Shown here: piece by piece, positions 23,946 to 36,600 of the stretch
Position numbering within the stretch: position 1 is the first letter of the stretch
Layout of the letters: every line of letters starts with the position of its first letter
Source: Scortum barcoo
Taxonomy: Eukaryota; Chordata; Actinopteri; Centrarchiformes; Terapontidae
Reading direction: 5' to 3'
Length of the DNA: 64,000 nt
Assembly: GCA_023238725.1 (NCBI GenBank)
Contig: CM041534.1
Span: 19,749,803-19,813,802 of the forward strand
The notes under the pieces: generated by a model
What the model was told of the DNA's origin: nothing
Databases searched by the model: none
What the model saw: only the letters and a program-made list of their open reading frames with translations
Program-made: the position numbers and the translations under genes

Positions 23946-25924
23946 AGCACATCCTTCACCCAGAAAAGCTACATTGTCATCCATAGAGATGTAGCAGAGA
24001 GACACTAACACTAAGAAACATTTCCCATAATGCAACCAGATTAGTGTCTTACATATTCAGTATACGATGTGAATTTCCTGCACAGTATCTGAGCTCCTGT
24101 AAAGTCTTGTAAAGGCTTCTTTGTGCCAGTTAGCTTATCTTACATCCTTCCAGCCTGCATGTAGTATTTGTCTCTGACGTTTTTGACGTGTTATGTTGTC
24201 AGGCATAAGGAGAGAGAGGCAGCAGGGTTAGCTGTACCCCGCCAGCTCCCAGATGGTCTGAGAAGGATGTGTGAAGCGTGAAAGTAGGATGAAAGAAATA
24301 CAGAGGGAGAATATTATCTGTCTCTCCCTCTCTCTCTCTCTGGTTTCCTTGAAAGTGTTCTGAATACATCAAAGAGCCTGTGAGCCCCCCAAAAATAATA
24401 CACACCTGTCAATGCTCACAATTAAATAATTACTAAATAAAATATTGAAAAATGGGCATAGGCGAGAAGGGGGTGTGTGTGCAGAGAGCTGTACATCTTG
24501 CTCCTCTGGACTTCTGTAGCAAAACTATGTACACCAGACAGCTAGCATGCTCAAATAGCTGCGAGGCATCGAGCGTCACGGGGCTGATTTATTAGAAGCA
24601 AACAGCCAGATGAAGCAGACCGCTGGCTGTACTGATTCTGCGGGCAGGAGATATCTTCCTCTGCACAGTATGCAGGAAGGAGAAACATGAACAGGGTCTC
24701 CAGGCAGCTGTTTTCTGTTTTGTTGAATTGTGTTATGCACGTTAATTGAACCGCTGTGGCAGAAACGCTGAATAGAAACAGGATCGATGCGATTTCAACG
24801 CCAAAACATGTTCACGCTTGCTTGAATTTATAGAGCTAGCAGGTTCATCAGATAACTACTAGTGTAAAGCATCTACAGGATTTCTCCACCAGAGGGTACC
24901 GACTCCTGATGAGGGGTGAAGTGCAGCTTTGACTGGTTTATATGAAAGCCGACATGTGGTCTCATGGCCTTCAGACATTATCATGGTCCACTCTGCACAA
25001 TCCTGTTCAGCTGCTTTACATCAGCCATCTTTAAAATAGCAGCTCAGCACCTACTGTACCTTATGCAACTCGTATCTCTGCAGGATTTTACCAAGATGCA
25101 TCTTTTTTTAAGAGGGCGGCAAGGTTAGTGGATCAATTTTAAGAGAACTGTATTAAAAAAATGTTATCTACTTGTGTATGGACTATATTTTCTTTCAGTT
25201 TCAGTTATGCCATGTGTCACGGCTGCTCCTAACACTAATAAAAGCCTTATATGGTAGATGAGTCTTCACTTAGGCTGTCAGATGAAGCCATCAAACACAG
25301 ACAACGTGGCAGAAACTAAAGAACAAGAACAGCCTGATAAATACCGAATTCAAATTTGCAGTTTGCACAGCTGGATGGAAACATGTGAAAGGAGAAAGAG
25401 AGAGAAAAATGTGGAGAGAAGGAATAAGAGGGTGAAACTAAAAAGAGATAGAGGGAAACGCTGCACAGCTTGTATCCAGGCAGAACGAGAAAACCTGCGA
25501 GGGAACTACCCACAATGCCCCTGTGGACTCGCATAAGCTGCCACCCTCCCTCTTCTGAAACACTTACGCACACACTCCAATAAGGCAGAGTGCTTAACTC
25601 AGCAAACTGCAGGCCAAGCTGCTATCGCTCTTGTTTGTCTCTTGGCTCACCCTCCTGTTTATCAGTATTTTCTGCCTCTATTTCTGCTCTTTTCTCTGTT
25701 CCCGAGAGACACTGTTTGGGTAACTAAATTCAAAATTGTGGATGATAAACATTATTAGCATCACAAGAAATCAATATTATCATTTTCTTATTAAAATATT
25801 GTCATGTCATTGCAGCTGTGTCTGTTGTCGTTGCAAGCAAAGGTTTTTACAATTAGCCTAAAAGTAGACAGAGGTGAGTGTGTTAACCTAAAAGAAAAAT
25901 AAAAAACAAGACTCAAGCAAGGCC
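23946..25924. other. Non-coding stretch
   Basis: No gene was recognised. There is a CT-rich tract at 24318-24342, and TACCCACAATGC-type motifs lie at 24017 and 25502. The 92-codon frame at 25258 is lysine/arginine-rich low-complexity sequence. Confidence 0.5.
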
Positions 25925-26310
25925 TTGATCATCCTTGGAAACTCAGACTTGGCTTTGGCGACTTGGACGTACCTTTGCTGACTCACACATGAGCTCAGTG
26001 ATTTGTTTGAGCACGACTGGTGACTTAAACATGACTGTGGGATCTCGTACATGACTTTAGCAACTCAGAAATGTATTTAATAAGTCAAACGTTAGATTGA
26101 GGACTTGACTTGACTTTGCTGACTTAGACATGAGATTAGTGATTTGTTCATGACTGTTTGGTGACTCTGACATCAATTCTGTGACCCAAACATTCGATAA
26201 GAGACTTGGACATGACTTTGGCTTTGCTTACCTGAATGTTAAATTAGTGACTTGATAAATACGACAGTTCACTTGGGTTCATTGGGGACTCGAGACTCGA
26301 CTCAAACGTT
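25925..26310. repeat. Degenerate minisatellite of GACTTGGACATGACTTTGG units
   Basis: Variants of GACTTGG, ACATGACT and TTGCTGACT recur roughly every 20-45 bp through the block, ending in GGGGACTCGAGACTCGACTC. The arrangement is an old decayed tandem array and resembles ACTTGGACTTGAC repeats common in fish. Confidence 0.65.
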
Positions 26311-27659
26311 CTTTGCCTCAACCACAAAAACGACACTCTGTTTATTTACGTAATCTACACGTATGACCAATGCAGCACATCAAACCCTCAAAGTGGCAGC
26401 TAATGCCTAACACCTGTTGTGGTTGTGTTGTTTTCCTGGCAGGACTTTCTGTTTCTTCCAAAACCACTGGTTGGTCGGATCCCTGTGGTATCACGTCAGC
26501 TGGTATTGGCCCTGAAATCAAAGTTTTGGTCTAGCAGCGGCATTACCACTAGGAGCAGCAGAGGAAAGTAGCTGATTTATCCCCGCTATCAGAAGGACAA
26601 ACTGTTCTACGCTCCGCTCGACTGAAAACCACACTGAGGCAAAACTGGGCCACTGGAAGAAAAGTAGCTCACTGAAACACTATGTAGAGGAAGATAGAGC
26701 GAGGATGAAATTGTAGGGGGGTTTCACTGTATACAGTACCAACTGTGAGGTGATGTCTGAGTACGCTGCTGAGATAAACACCAGACAGCAGGAGGTGGTT
26801 AGGTTGTACTGCAGGGCTGTAGGTCATTTTCTTTATTGAAAACAGGTCCAGAGATATAATGTAGGGCCACAAACACATGATTGCAGCATTTTTTTCACTG
26901 AATTGAAGATGTCAAGTGAATGTCACGATCCTCGGGCTGGTAATAAAAACTGCAAAAAAAAAAAAAAAATCCATTATATTAGAAATATGCAGCTGTCAGT
27001 GTTAAACCACAAGACTGCAGGGAAATGTGATGTGTGTGTCAAACCATGTAGGTGGTTTGAATCTCTTTTACAAAACTGCTGATACTCGACAAAAACAAAT
27101 AATTAAAATGTCAACATAAGGCCAAAATTATTGTTTTTTAAAATGTTTGTTTGACAACGACCGCCACTAAATGTTGTCTGTCAAGTACGTGTCACAATTT
27201 CTGCACAAGATCTGCACCAAGGCTGGCGTCTTTTTCTAATAATCCAGATAACAAATGAGGCTTTGAAGGAGTTGTAGACATGCAATAATGCACACTACAG
27301 AGTCACATAAACACTTTCTTTCTCTTTCTTTTGTTCCCTTGCACTTTCACTCAACATAATCAAACAAGGCAACTGCTGTGTAGGAATTGTTCGTGCATAT
27401 AATTTATTTGAAAATGTTGAAAATGTAGTACCAAGTCTGACATTAATACTGAGACCACTGTGTCTGTACTATTTATCAATACATAAATTAACAATGGTTT
27501 GTCGAAGTGATGACTTTCTGTGTCCCCCTTTCAGCTCTATGGATGTTTTTCATTGTCTTGGTTTTATAGCCCCCAACTTTACTGTTCACTCCCACAACTG
27601 GCATTAACATCAGGCAGGAAGCTGCTGTTTTTTGCTAAATCTCTGGTAAAACCGCTCTA
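26311..27659. other. Non-coding stretch
   Basis: It includes a poly(A) run at 26954-26969. At 26440-26600 a frame is open for about 40 codons after an acceptor-like TTTTCCTGGCAG, but no family was recognised and there is no strong donor. Confidence 0.45.
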
Positions 27660-27880
27660 AACTTACTTTCCGGCACTAAACGTCAGACAAAGTTAGCCAC
27701 TAGGTAGCGAACAAAACTAAGCATTTAGCAGCTAAAGAGACAGATATTTTTCTCAGGAATTGGTGGATACTAAACCCAAATCTAAAAAAGGAAAGCGACT
27801 ATTGGATATTTATCAGGTGGACACAAGCATGACTTATATATAAAGCTAATGTCTGCTTGCTAATAACTTTTTACGGTAAT
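27660..27880. repeat. AGCATTTAGCAGCTAAAGAG repeat family, copy 1
   Basis: It contains AGCATTTAGCAGCTAAAGAG, a TCAGGAATTGGTGGA block and TATCAGGTGGACACAAG in the order typical of a common percomorph repeat. The second copy is at 57595-57835. Confidence 0.7.
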
Positions 27881-28734
27881 ATTTTTGAAGATTAAACGAA
27901 GGATATATTTGATTGATTCATTTGTCACTTTCCTGTCCGACCTCAGCTCTACTGACACACATATGCCCAGATTTGCATTTTCTGGGTTTAGTGAATGAAC
28001 ATTTAATCCCAAATCCAGAATTCAAAATATAACCTAAAAAATACTTTAATGTTTGCTTGCTAGCATCACATTTTTCTTCCACCTCTGACAATAATCAGAG
28101 AGATAATATTTTCAAATATGTGTCTTTAAATTTTGCTGTCTTGTCAGCTATGACGATTGATAAAGCAGGAACAGAGGTCCATTAAATAAAGCTCCTCTCT
28201 GTGTCCTGTCCTCTGGGGCTCAGAGCCGAAGCTTTCTCCCCCGCTGGGACTGGGCATGTAGAGCCAAATCTTACGCTGCAGACACGCTCCTGCCATCCAA
28301 ATCCCCGTTTAATACCAGGACATGACAGACTAATGGAGAGGGGTGAAGAGGGAGAGAGGAGGGAGAAGGGAGAGAGGCAGAATGAGACAGACTCCCCTCT
28401 CCACACACATCAGCACACTGAGCCTTTGGCAGGACACCTGAACAATCCCCTTAACATCAAACAGTGCTACAGACAAAGCTACGAGGATCACAACTGCATC
28501 ACATCATCTCTCTGAGGACAGTGTGTTTTATGAAAATACTGTTATGACAGACGTGCTTACAGTGCATCCAAATAAATTTCAAAAATTTCACATTTTATTA
28601 CACTTTTTGTAACAGATGTAGCATTGATGGAAAGAAAACACAATTCTAAAACTGTAGAAATGGTACATTTCTGAGGTATTTGTACTTTATTTCAAATCAA
28701 AATAAATTCTATCAGCTACTCTATGGGTTGTTTT

Positions 28735-28965
28735 TAGGGCTAAAACTCATGATTATTTTCATTATTGGTTAACAGATTGTTTAGTCTATGAACTGGCATT
28801 CTCACAGGACTAACTACTGTCTTTTTGTTTTCTTGTTTTAAGATTTTCAATTTGCTCTTGTACGACGCACAAAACAAAGAATATTTGTTTATTGAAGGAC
28901 CTGCCAATTAATTTTCTGACAATCAACTAAATCCTGAATTAACTAATCATTACTTGCTGAAACAG
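28735..28965. mobile_element. GGGCTGCAACTAACGATTATT-type MITE, copy 1
   Basis: It begins TAGGGCTAAAACTCATGATT followed by ATTTTCATTATTGGTTAA and ends with TTTCTGACAATCAACTAAAT. This corresponds to a high-copy teleost inverted-repeat element with GGGCTGCAACTAACGATTAT termini. Internally deleted and non-coding. Confidence 0.7.
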
Positions 28966-31900
28966 GTAAAAAAAAAGCTGGTGTTTTATTGTGCTTACTG
29001 CTGGTGTTTTATTGTGCTACACATGGGAGCATCAGACTCGGCAAAATGCTGACATGCTGTTTTCAAACGCATCTATTTTTTGTCAGTGATTTTTTGCAGA
29101 TGATGCTCTTCTCTTTCTCTGTAAAGTTCGCTATGACTGATAATTTATTTACTCAGGTCCTTTTCTTTTGCTTAATATTAACTTTTCAATTTTAATTTTA
29201 TCTTTTCACTTAAATTAATATCTGTTAAGTCCCTATCTATCATCAAATGGGATAACATAATAGTCTATTACCCACTGATGAAAGCTCTTCCATTGCAGTA
29301 TTGCAACCAGGTGGAGTGTTGGTGGCTACTTGTTTTGAAACATCACAAGTGGCACACAGTTTTTAACAAGGCTTTTAACATAACAGACTCGCTTTTCAAT
29401 GCACCTGTGTCTGAAGCGGCATACTGTTTTGTTTTGTTTTTCTGCAAACACTTACTATGACCAAACAAACAAAGAAAATGCCAATGACTACAGATGATGA
29501 AACTTGGGAAGTGAGATCCAAAAACACACCTGTAATTATCAATAGAGGCGCCGCAAAAGACAACAAAATGAAAATCTTTGAGATCATAACTTTAACTACC
29601 ATACCACATGCAGTAACTAATATATTAAATGTCTAAAATATGGGAATTTAATCATAAGGAAGCATCTTCTGCAGCTGAATCCACTGAGGGGGGAAAGAGG
29701 GAGCCTTCAAAGCTTCAAAACAATTGGAGCCGACCATCAAACACCATCACAGCACAAAAACATTCACACCCAGCTGCACATGCATGCACACATGCAAGCC
29801 TCCAGGTGCGTTTGAACCTGTTTATGTGTGTGTACGTGACTATACACACACATATGCAAGTGCTGAAAAGCAAACTCACAGCAACAACATTTCATCCATC
29901 CTCCTGTGTGTGTTTTCATCCACCTGAGGCCTGAGCAGTGATTCCCTGTTTATCTGCACACTTTAGTCTACCGGGAGAGAAAATTATCACCCTGCAGGCA
30001 CAAAATAACAGGCATGGAAACAAGATTTTTCTCTTGTATTTGGGCTTTGTTTCATGGTCTGTAAAATAAGTTTAGTTTGAAACATCAAATTTAATAAGTC
30101 ATTTAACCCTTTTAAGGAATATGAATCATTATATTGCAGTATATGTGGACGATTTTCAAGTTTCATCATGTCAATCACAGTCAAATGACAGAATATGATC
30201 CACTGTTCGTTCCTTCAGCTCGTCTTTTTTTTTTTTTACAGCTGAGACAGACAGACATGCAGGGGATCAGCTGTCTGGATGCACAAAGAAGCAAAAACAA
30301 ATCAGGGCCATGTTTCCTCTCCAAGAGACAGCATAAGCTAAATCATGCAGATTCAGTCTGTTCAGTCTGGTCAACAAACTGGAAGGCAAACTGGCGCTTA
30401 TGTGCCCCACATAACAAACTGAACAACCTCCTGTCTCCTCGAAATTACATGTGTATACTACTCATTTGTTTCGCCATATATGTTTAGTGGAAAACATAAT
30501 TGCTGCCTAGTTTGGCAACATCTTTTTTGTTGAATGAAGGAGGTAATACATTTGTTTACTGCATGTAAATTATACGAAGGACGTTTGGCATGACTGGTGG
30601 GCAACCAACGCGTAGCACTTTAACACCAGAGACCAGCCTTCACATCCTGAGTCCTGCATGTATCTAGCAGATATTTTACCAGAAAACAAACTGCATTGAT
30701 AGAAATCCGTATGTAGATATGCTCAGTGTGAACATTTTTATAGCATTACAGATATGTTAATTAAATAATTTCCTAATTATCTATAGTTAAAAAACACATA
30801 ATGAAGGGTGCAGCATTATCATTCTTTCTAAATACGTAAGGAATTCCCATGAAACAAAGTGCAATTGCCCCTTTCTTACCAGAAGTGGGATTCTGGAATA
30901 AATGTAGATGTATGTAGTACACATAAATCTGATTCCAACATATTCCTCACTCTTCTGCATTTTGTCCACCTGCTTGTGTTGTAAAGCTTTACAACAGGCT
31001 CTACTGCAGAAACACTTTGCTACATGTGTGAGTTAAAATTACAGTGAAATGTTAAAAATTAGGCTTGTAATTAGGCTTGTAAATGACTCCAAGTTCTTGT
31101 AGCCGAATTATCAAAATGCACCTATTCACTAAACCCAGACACTGAATGAATGAATCTCTAATCGAAAATGTGACTTTATTATTAGCAAAGAACAGTATGC
31201 AAAACAGGTAGCAGCTTCTTCACTTTAGCTGACAAAGACTGTCGCTTTCATGGTTAAAAGGACAAAAATGCATTAATATTAATTGGGAACCAAAATTAAA
31301 TTTGGCTGTTGTCAGGTTTGGGCTCTCAAAAACAAATCTACAAATGCGTCTTTAATAAAAATGATCTCTTGGAGTTCACATTAATATTAAACATATTGAA
31401 TTTGGAAAATTGGGAAAAATGTGTAAACTCCACATGATATTTTAGGCTATAGATCATTCTGAGGTTGAACTGAGGCTTTGTTGTTCTGGAGCATGTGGAC
31501 TGTGAGATATTTTCGACCTGTTTTTCTGTCAGAAGCACTGGGGGATGCAGCAGAGACACTGCAGGGTTTTTTTTTCCTCTGTGAAAGTGAGGCAAATTGT
31601 CTCCTCAGGATCGCATTGTGTATCGATTCAGACAGAACATCAGTGCACTCACTGGACTGTAGCTGTTACACAGAGGAGTGCTGACTCTTTATGGACAGCA
31701 CTCCAAGTTTGATAAGTCAAGCTGTGCTCAGCTGCATGTGTGCCAGCACGCCTGCCGGGGCTTATGGGATTGGATGGAGAGAGGCAGACAAAGACAGAGA
31801 GAGAGAGAGTTTATGACACTGACATTTACATTGATAGTGAACGTACACCAAAAGCTGCCGGCTGCTTCACTCCGAGTGCAGTCAAATGACACAAAGAGCA

Positions 31901-32089
31901 GCTCAAACGTGGCTTAATTTGGTCTGGAAATACATTTCCATTTGCATTATATGACATCTATCAGGTCATATAATGCAAAATCACACACATAAATGATAAT
32001 GTTGTTCTCATCCTAATAATTTCAATTCCAAGAGAACATTTTAAAGAAACAATATGAACAATATATCAATATTATGGGAAACACTCATA
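28966..32089. other. Non-coding stretch
   Basis: Nothing gene-like was recognised. There is a T-run near 30227, CACACA-rich sequence at 29760-29900 and a perfect hairpin at 31941-31979. Confidence 0.5.
31941..31979. repeat. Perfect 15-bp hairpin with octamer-like arms
   Basis: TTTGCATTATATGAC, a 9-nt loop, then the exact reverse complement. The left arm with the base before it reads ATTTGCAT, the POU/Oct octamer. Confidence 0.9.
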
Positions 32090-32345
32090 TTCTCTTTCTT
32101 TGTGAGAGTGAGACGAGAAGATAAATATCACTCTCATGTCTGTGTGTTACATACTGAGTTGGCATCAGGACTTATGGTTAGCCTAGCTTAGCATAAAGAC
32201 TGGAAACAAAACAGGAAACAAGGGGAAACAATTAGCCTGGCTCTGTCCAAAGTTCAAAAATACACATCTAAATTTTTACTAATTAACACACAGTACAGTA
32301 TCTTGTTTTTTCCACACACTTACTATCAGAAATAGATTTTCCCAA
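32090..32345. repeat. TTAGCATAAAGACTGGAAAC repeat
   Basis: The landmarks GAGACGAGAAGATAAATATC, CACTCTCATGTCTGTGTG, GCTTAGCATAAAGACTGGAA and TAGCCTGGCTCTGTCCAAAG occur in the order of one of the commonest percomorph interspersed repeats. This is a well-preserved left portion; the right portion is missing. Confidence 0.8.
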
Positions 32346-32387
32346 AATGTTAAATGTCAGACATACAAAGGTTTTCCTATCCTTTAC

Positions 32388-32440
32388 TTAAAGCAGCGCT
32401 ATAAAACTTTTTGCGCTGTTTTTGGCGGCCGCTGTGGACA
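32388..32440 (+). repeat. TTAAAGCAGC...GCTGTGGACAA repeat, copy 1
   Basis: TTAAAGCAGC, an ACTTTT, then TTTTGGCGGCCGCTGTGGAC match the reverse complement of 41895-41992. It is a short fragment of a dispersed element present in both orientations. Confidence 0.5.
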
Positions 32441-33359
32441 AGACAACATAACTCTTCTTCCTGTTGGTCTCCTTTGCATATGTTGAGCATATAAAAGCAT
32501 CATATAAAATTGTTTCATAACTAATTAAAAACTCTGTAGAGCTAGTTTAGGTAGTACTATTTTTACAGTGTAGGTACAAGTAGACATTGCTATATTTTAA
32601 GGAGTCACAAGCCCAAAACATAGGCAGTGGCTGGCATGCAGTATACTGAGTGATAGTACTACAAGTTGTCATAATCATCATTAAACAGCTGCATTCATTA
32701 TGGAACAAATCCTGAAAATGTTGCATAATATTTTATTTTATGAACTAAAATAACACTGTGCTGCCGCTGATACTGAGTTAACGGAGCAGCTCTGCTCAGT
32801 TTCTTTCTTTCCTGATGCAGGCTGGAGAAATTAATCACTGACAGATATTTTAATAGTATTACCACATGTGGAGAGAGAGGGAGGATGGAGGACAGGGAGG
32901 GATGAATATGTATGAGTCAAAAAAGAAAGGGAGACATTTGAGGTACAAAGAAAGGAGGGCAGATCTTGAACGACTGCTCGCTCTCCTTTCAAATCGCTGC
33001 CTCCGTCGTCTCACTGTAACCCACATGACCGAGCAGATCTCTGGGCCTCAGCCCCCCAGCCCCCCCACACACACACCAACCACGAGCACACAAGAAGAAG
33101 AAACTCACTGTCAGATTGAGGAGATACAACGTCCTGTTTAATTTTAGTTTGGGTTTATTTCTGTCCTTGTGTTCATCACTCTGCTGCTCATTTCATCACT
33201 TGGGCTTAAATTAGGATGTGGAGATTTCAGTGGAGTCATTGTTCAGGTAAAAGTGGATCCCGTAATGCTGGCTGCTGCTGATACGAGGTCCTTAACCGCA
33301 GAAAAAAAGAAGTTATTATTTCTGCTCCACCCAGGTTGGTCTCTAATGTAATAGAAGGT

Positions 33360-33830
33360 ATCAGATCTGTAAAATCCTGCCTTTGAAATTTTGGTGAGAT
33401 TATGAACCAGGATCTGCAAAATGTTGCTGCTAAGCTTTAGACCAGTTCCCCCAGAAAGTCTCATGTGACACTGTGATCTTGATTTCTCTTCACTTCTGCT
33501 GCCGATCAAATTTAGAATCCAATTTAAGGTCCATTTGATCACTTATATAGATCTTTGCAGTGTCATGGACCTGCCAATATTAGAGATCTACTGCAGCCCT
33601 GTCTCCGGTCTCTGAAGTCCTCTGATCATGGTTTTCTGGAGGTTTAAAACTAAACACGAGCGAGCTGTTAAACTGGATTCCTTCTAAAATCAGTTCAAGA
33701 CTCATCTGTGTGTACAACTGCTTTTTTGTAATTAGTATTTTATAGTGTTTGAACCTTGTCTCCATTTACGTTATTGGCCTTATTTATTTTTGCTCTTGAA
33801 AGGTGCTTTATAATTCGAGTTAGCTACTTA
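33360..33830 (+). pseudogene. L2/CR1-type LINE, 3' end of ORF2 and tail
   Basis: Non-LTR retrotransposons copy themselves through an ORF2 endonuclease and reverse transcriptase. At 33495-33548 the plus strand reads LLPIKFRIQFKVHLITY, the conserved LHWLPVxFRIxFKVLLLTY motif of the L2/CR1 ORF2 C-terminus. Upstream QNVAAKL and downstream QFKTHL fit NAAARLL and the SFKxxLKTHLF ending. Stops and frameshifts interrupt it throughout. The tail CTTGAAAGGTGCTTTATAA fits the usual L2-like 3' end. It is a 5'-truncated dead insertion, as is typical. Confidence 0.8.
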
Positions 33831-35337
33831 CTACTTGGCACTATTGTACTTTATTAGCAAGAAACTACTGTCACGCGTACAGGTCATCTTCTGCTGACAT
33901 AATCCAAGGATATCTTATCTATCTATACATCTAAAGTGAATAATTTCTGTCAGGAACAAACAATGAGATTGTTTTGTTTTTGGGAAAAGGTCGGGGAGGA
34001 TGGCTTGGTCAAGAAATTGGACGGTTTTGACGTGTGAAACTAAAGTCCTTTGTATTAAATGACCAAATACTAACCAATACATCCCTGTTGTGGGCCACAA
34101 CCTCAAAAGTCTCTCTGGAGGCCAAAATCTGAGCCTAGTTTTCTCAGCATAATCCCATTTCCCACCATCAGGAAGGGTTGATGCACCAGAAAGGAATCAG
34201 TTTTATCAACGAGTCCTCCAAATTAAAGACATTTGTCATTTGTCCATGATTTCTACTGCGATGTGTTGTTGGTTTCTCTCTTCATGACTTAACATTAAGC
34301 AAGTCGTTTTTGCACCTAAGCGTAACCACATCTTACCTACAGCAGTGGCAGATCAGAAAACATATCTTTTGTTTTTGCATTGATTTCAAATGTCGCAAAT
34401 AAATGACACCATCCAGAAAGCACTCAAATATTCAAACGTTTTCAATTTTTTTTTTAATATGGGAGAAATAAGGACATTTCTTTTGCACATGCATTGGTTT
34501 GAAAATGCAGAGAGGGAGCACTAGATGAGCTCATGCACCGTTCCAACAAAATATATTTGTTTCCCTATAGGGCTCCCACTCACCAGGCTCTTACCCTACG
34601 AGCTGTGTGTGTCAGACGGTACATTGGGCTGAATCACGCTTTGGAATAACCTACTGCCACATCTTCCCACTAAACCCAAATCAGAGCTGCGCTGCTTCCT
34701 CAAACTGACCTAAATAGGGAATTTAAAAGGTACTATGAAACAAAGTGTAGTCCTACTAAAATCCCCCACCTCTCTGACTGTTTCCTCACCGAAAAAAACC
34801 TCCTCAGAAATCGATTCAACACATCACGTCACTTACAGTCTTTCCTCCTACAAAACTTAGCTTTCGTGTCAATTCTTCGCAATAATTACCTGTTAAAGTC
34901 GTTAAACATCAAGTATCTCGTCTGCTTTCCTTTAAGAAAAAAAAAAAACTCTACGCGAGACATCCTTCACCTCCGCAGAGCCTGTAAGCCGCGCTCCGTT
35001 CCATAAATCACTCGATATCTTCCGTAAATCCCTAAGCCTGAGCCGTCATCCAGCGAACATATGATATGAAGAGCCAGAGAGGCCTCAGCAGAAGTGAGCA
35101 TTTCAGCGGCGGTGGGGGGACGGCGGCAACGACACGGGTATATTTCAGTGGATTGTAGCACATTTTTCCGCCTGGAGTTCATTTATAGACACGTCAAGTG
35201 GAGGGAGAGCCTCCTCTGCTAAAACACGATATTCTGAGGGAGGGAGAAAGAGCGAGGTGGAAATGGAGCAAAGTGAATTTAATTATGGTGGAAATTAAGC
35301 CAGGCAAGAGGAGGAAGACGACGAGGAAGAAACAGAT

Positions 35338-35341
<4 letters not shown>

Positions 35342-35376
<35 letters not shown>
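35342..35376. repeat. (AG)n microsatellite
   Basis: About 17 AG units, generating artificial Arg-Glu and Leu-Ser frames on the two strands. Confidence 0.95.
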
Positions 35377-35380
<4 letters not shown>

Positions 35381-36494
35381 TCAGCGGGGTCCGTAAGCCG
35401 TCCGTGGCATTTTTTTTCCTGCGCCATTCATCACGCAGCAGAGCAGGGAAACAGGAAGCTGCGATCCCGGAGCTTCGCAGCACCTCCACTAAATCACAAA
35501 GAGGCTGATCCCCATCTGACAGACCTGAGAGGAGAGTCTTGAGATCGATGGAGGAGGAGAGGGGTGGCGAGAAAACACCTCATCCATCACAGTTGGCCTT
35601 TCAAGTAAAACACATGCACATAGCTCCGGGCTTTGTTTTTCATTATCACCTTTTGTTTCGCTGTAGGCGTCAAGAAGTTAACATCAAAGTGTCTGAATCA
35701 TGACGTACGTTTCAGTAATCGTGACCGTGCCCTGTTAGCCTTACGTGACGCAATATGAATGGCCTCTCTACGAGCGCGGGGGCAGAGGATGAAATATGGA
35801 AACGCGCTCAGTCTCCACAAGTACTAATCAGTGATGAGACTGTCTGTGCATTATTTCATCTCACGTACCGACAATTATCCACAAGAAAGTGGTGTTTTCA
35901 GCATGCGGTTGCGACAGGTGACCTGTGTGTTCAATACGACAAAACTAAACTGTATTTATACTGCACTTTTCTAACCAAAACAGTGGTTTAAACCATAAAA
36001 ACACACAATCCTACCTCGACATCTGCTGCAACCCATCAAACTGGACTTCCTGGTTCATATTTCATCAAACTACACCTACACTGGCACAGCTCCTTCAAAG
36101 AGAGCCAATTCTATTAATCTATTAGATATTTATCAGCTACTTCATCTTAAAATAAATCTACTGTTAATCTACTTAACCAGAGATAAGGTCTTCAAGGGCA
36201 TCAAATACAGTCTTATAGTCTTTCCCATCAAAACCTGCAGCCTACATTACCCACAATGCAACTCCGCCGTTGACGGCTTTATCTGAGGTTCAGGTGTGTT
36301 GTGCTAGATTTTCAAACATGTAGTCTTCAGCCTCAACAGATGCTGACTCAAGTGATGTCACCTGAGGACATTAATCAGACATCAGGAAAACACTAAAGGC
36401 TGAAAACACACTTTGATGAGAAAAATTCCCATTTTAAGTTGTTTTTTTTTTTTTTACCACAAAGCTCTTTTGGACTGAAGATTTCGTGGCTACT

Positions 36495-36600
36495 TTGACC
36501 TCAAGTGGAAACTTTGGTTTGACGGTGGTGCTGGAGGAAAAGTAAGGGTTTGCCAAAACCACTAGGATTCATCCTCAAATGACTCTCAAGCTTCAAAAGC
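36495..36600. repeat. Dispersed repeat fragment (TTGAGATATTTCAGTCTGGACC family)
   Basis: GGTGGTGCTGGAGGAAAAGT, then CCAAAACCACTAGGATTCAT and CCTC correspond to the central unit of the same family seen at 10660 and 54360. Confidence 0.55.

Noticed and set aside
34560..34740. Possible second L2-like LINE fragment (TLWNNLLPHL-like frame)
   Set aside because: Only one short stretch resembles the TLWNSLP motif and no neighbouring motif supports it.
35198..35542. 114-codon plus-strand frame with an Arg-Glu run
   Set aside because: Driven by the (AG)n tract; no family resemblance on either side.
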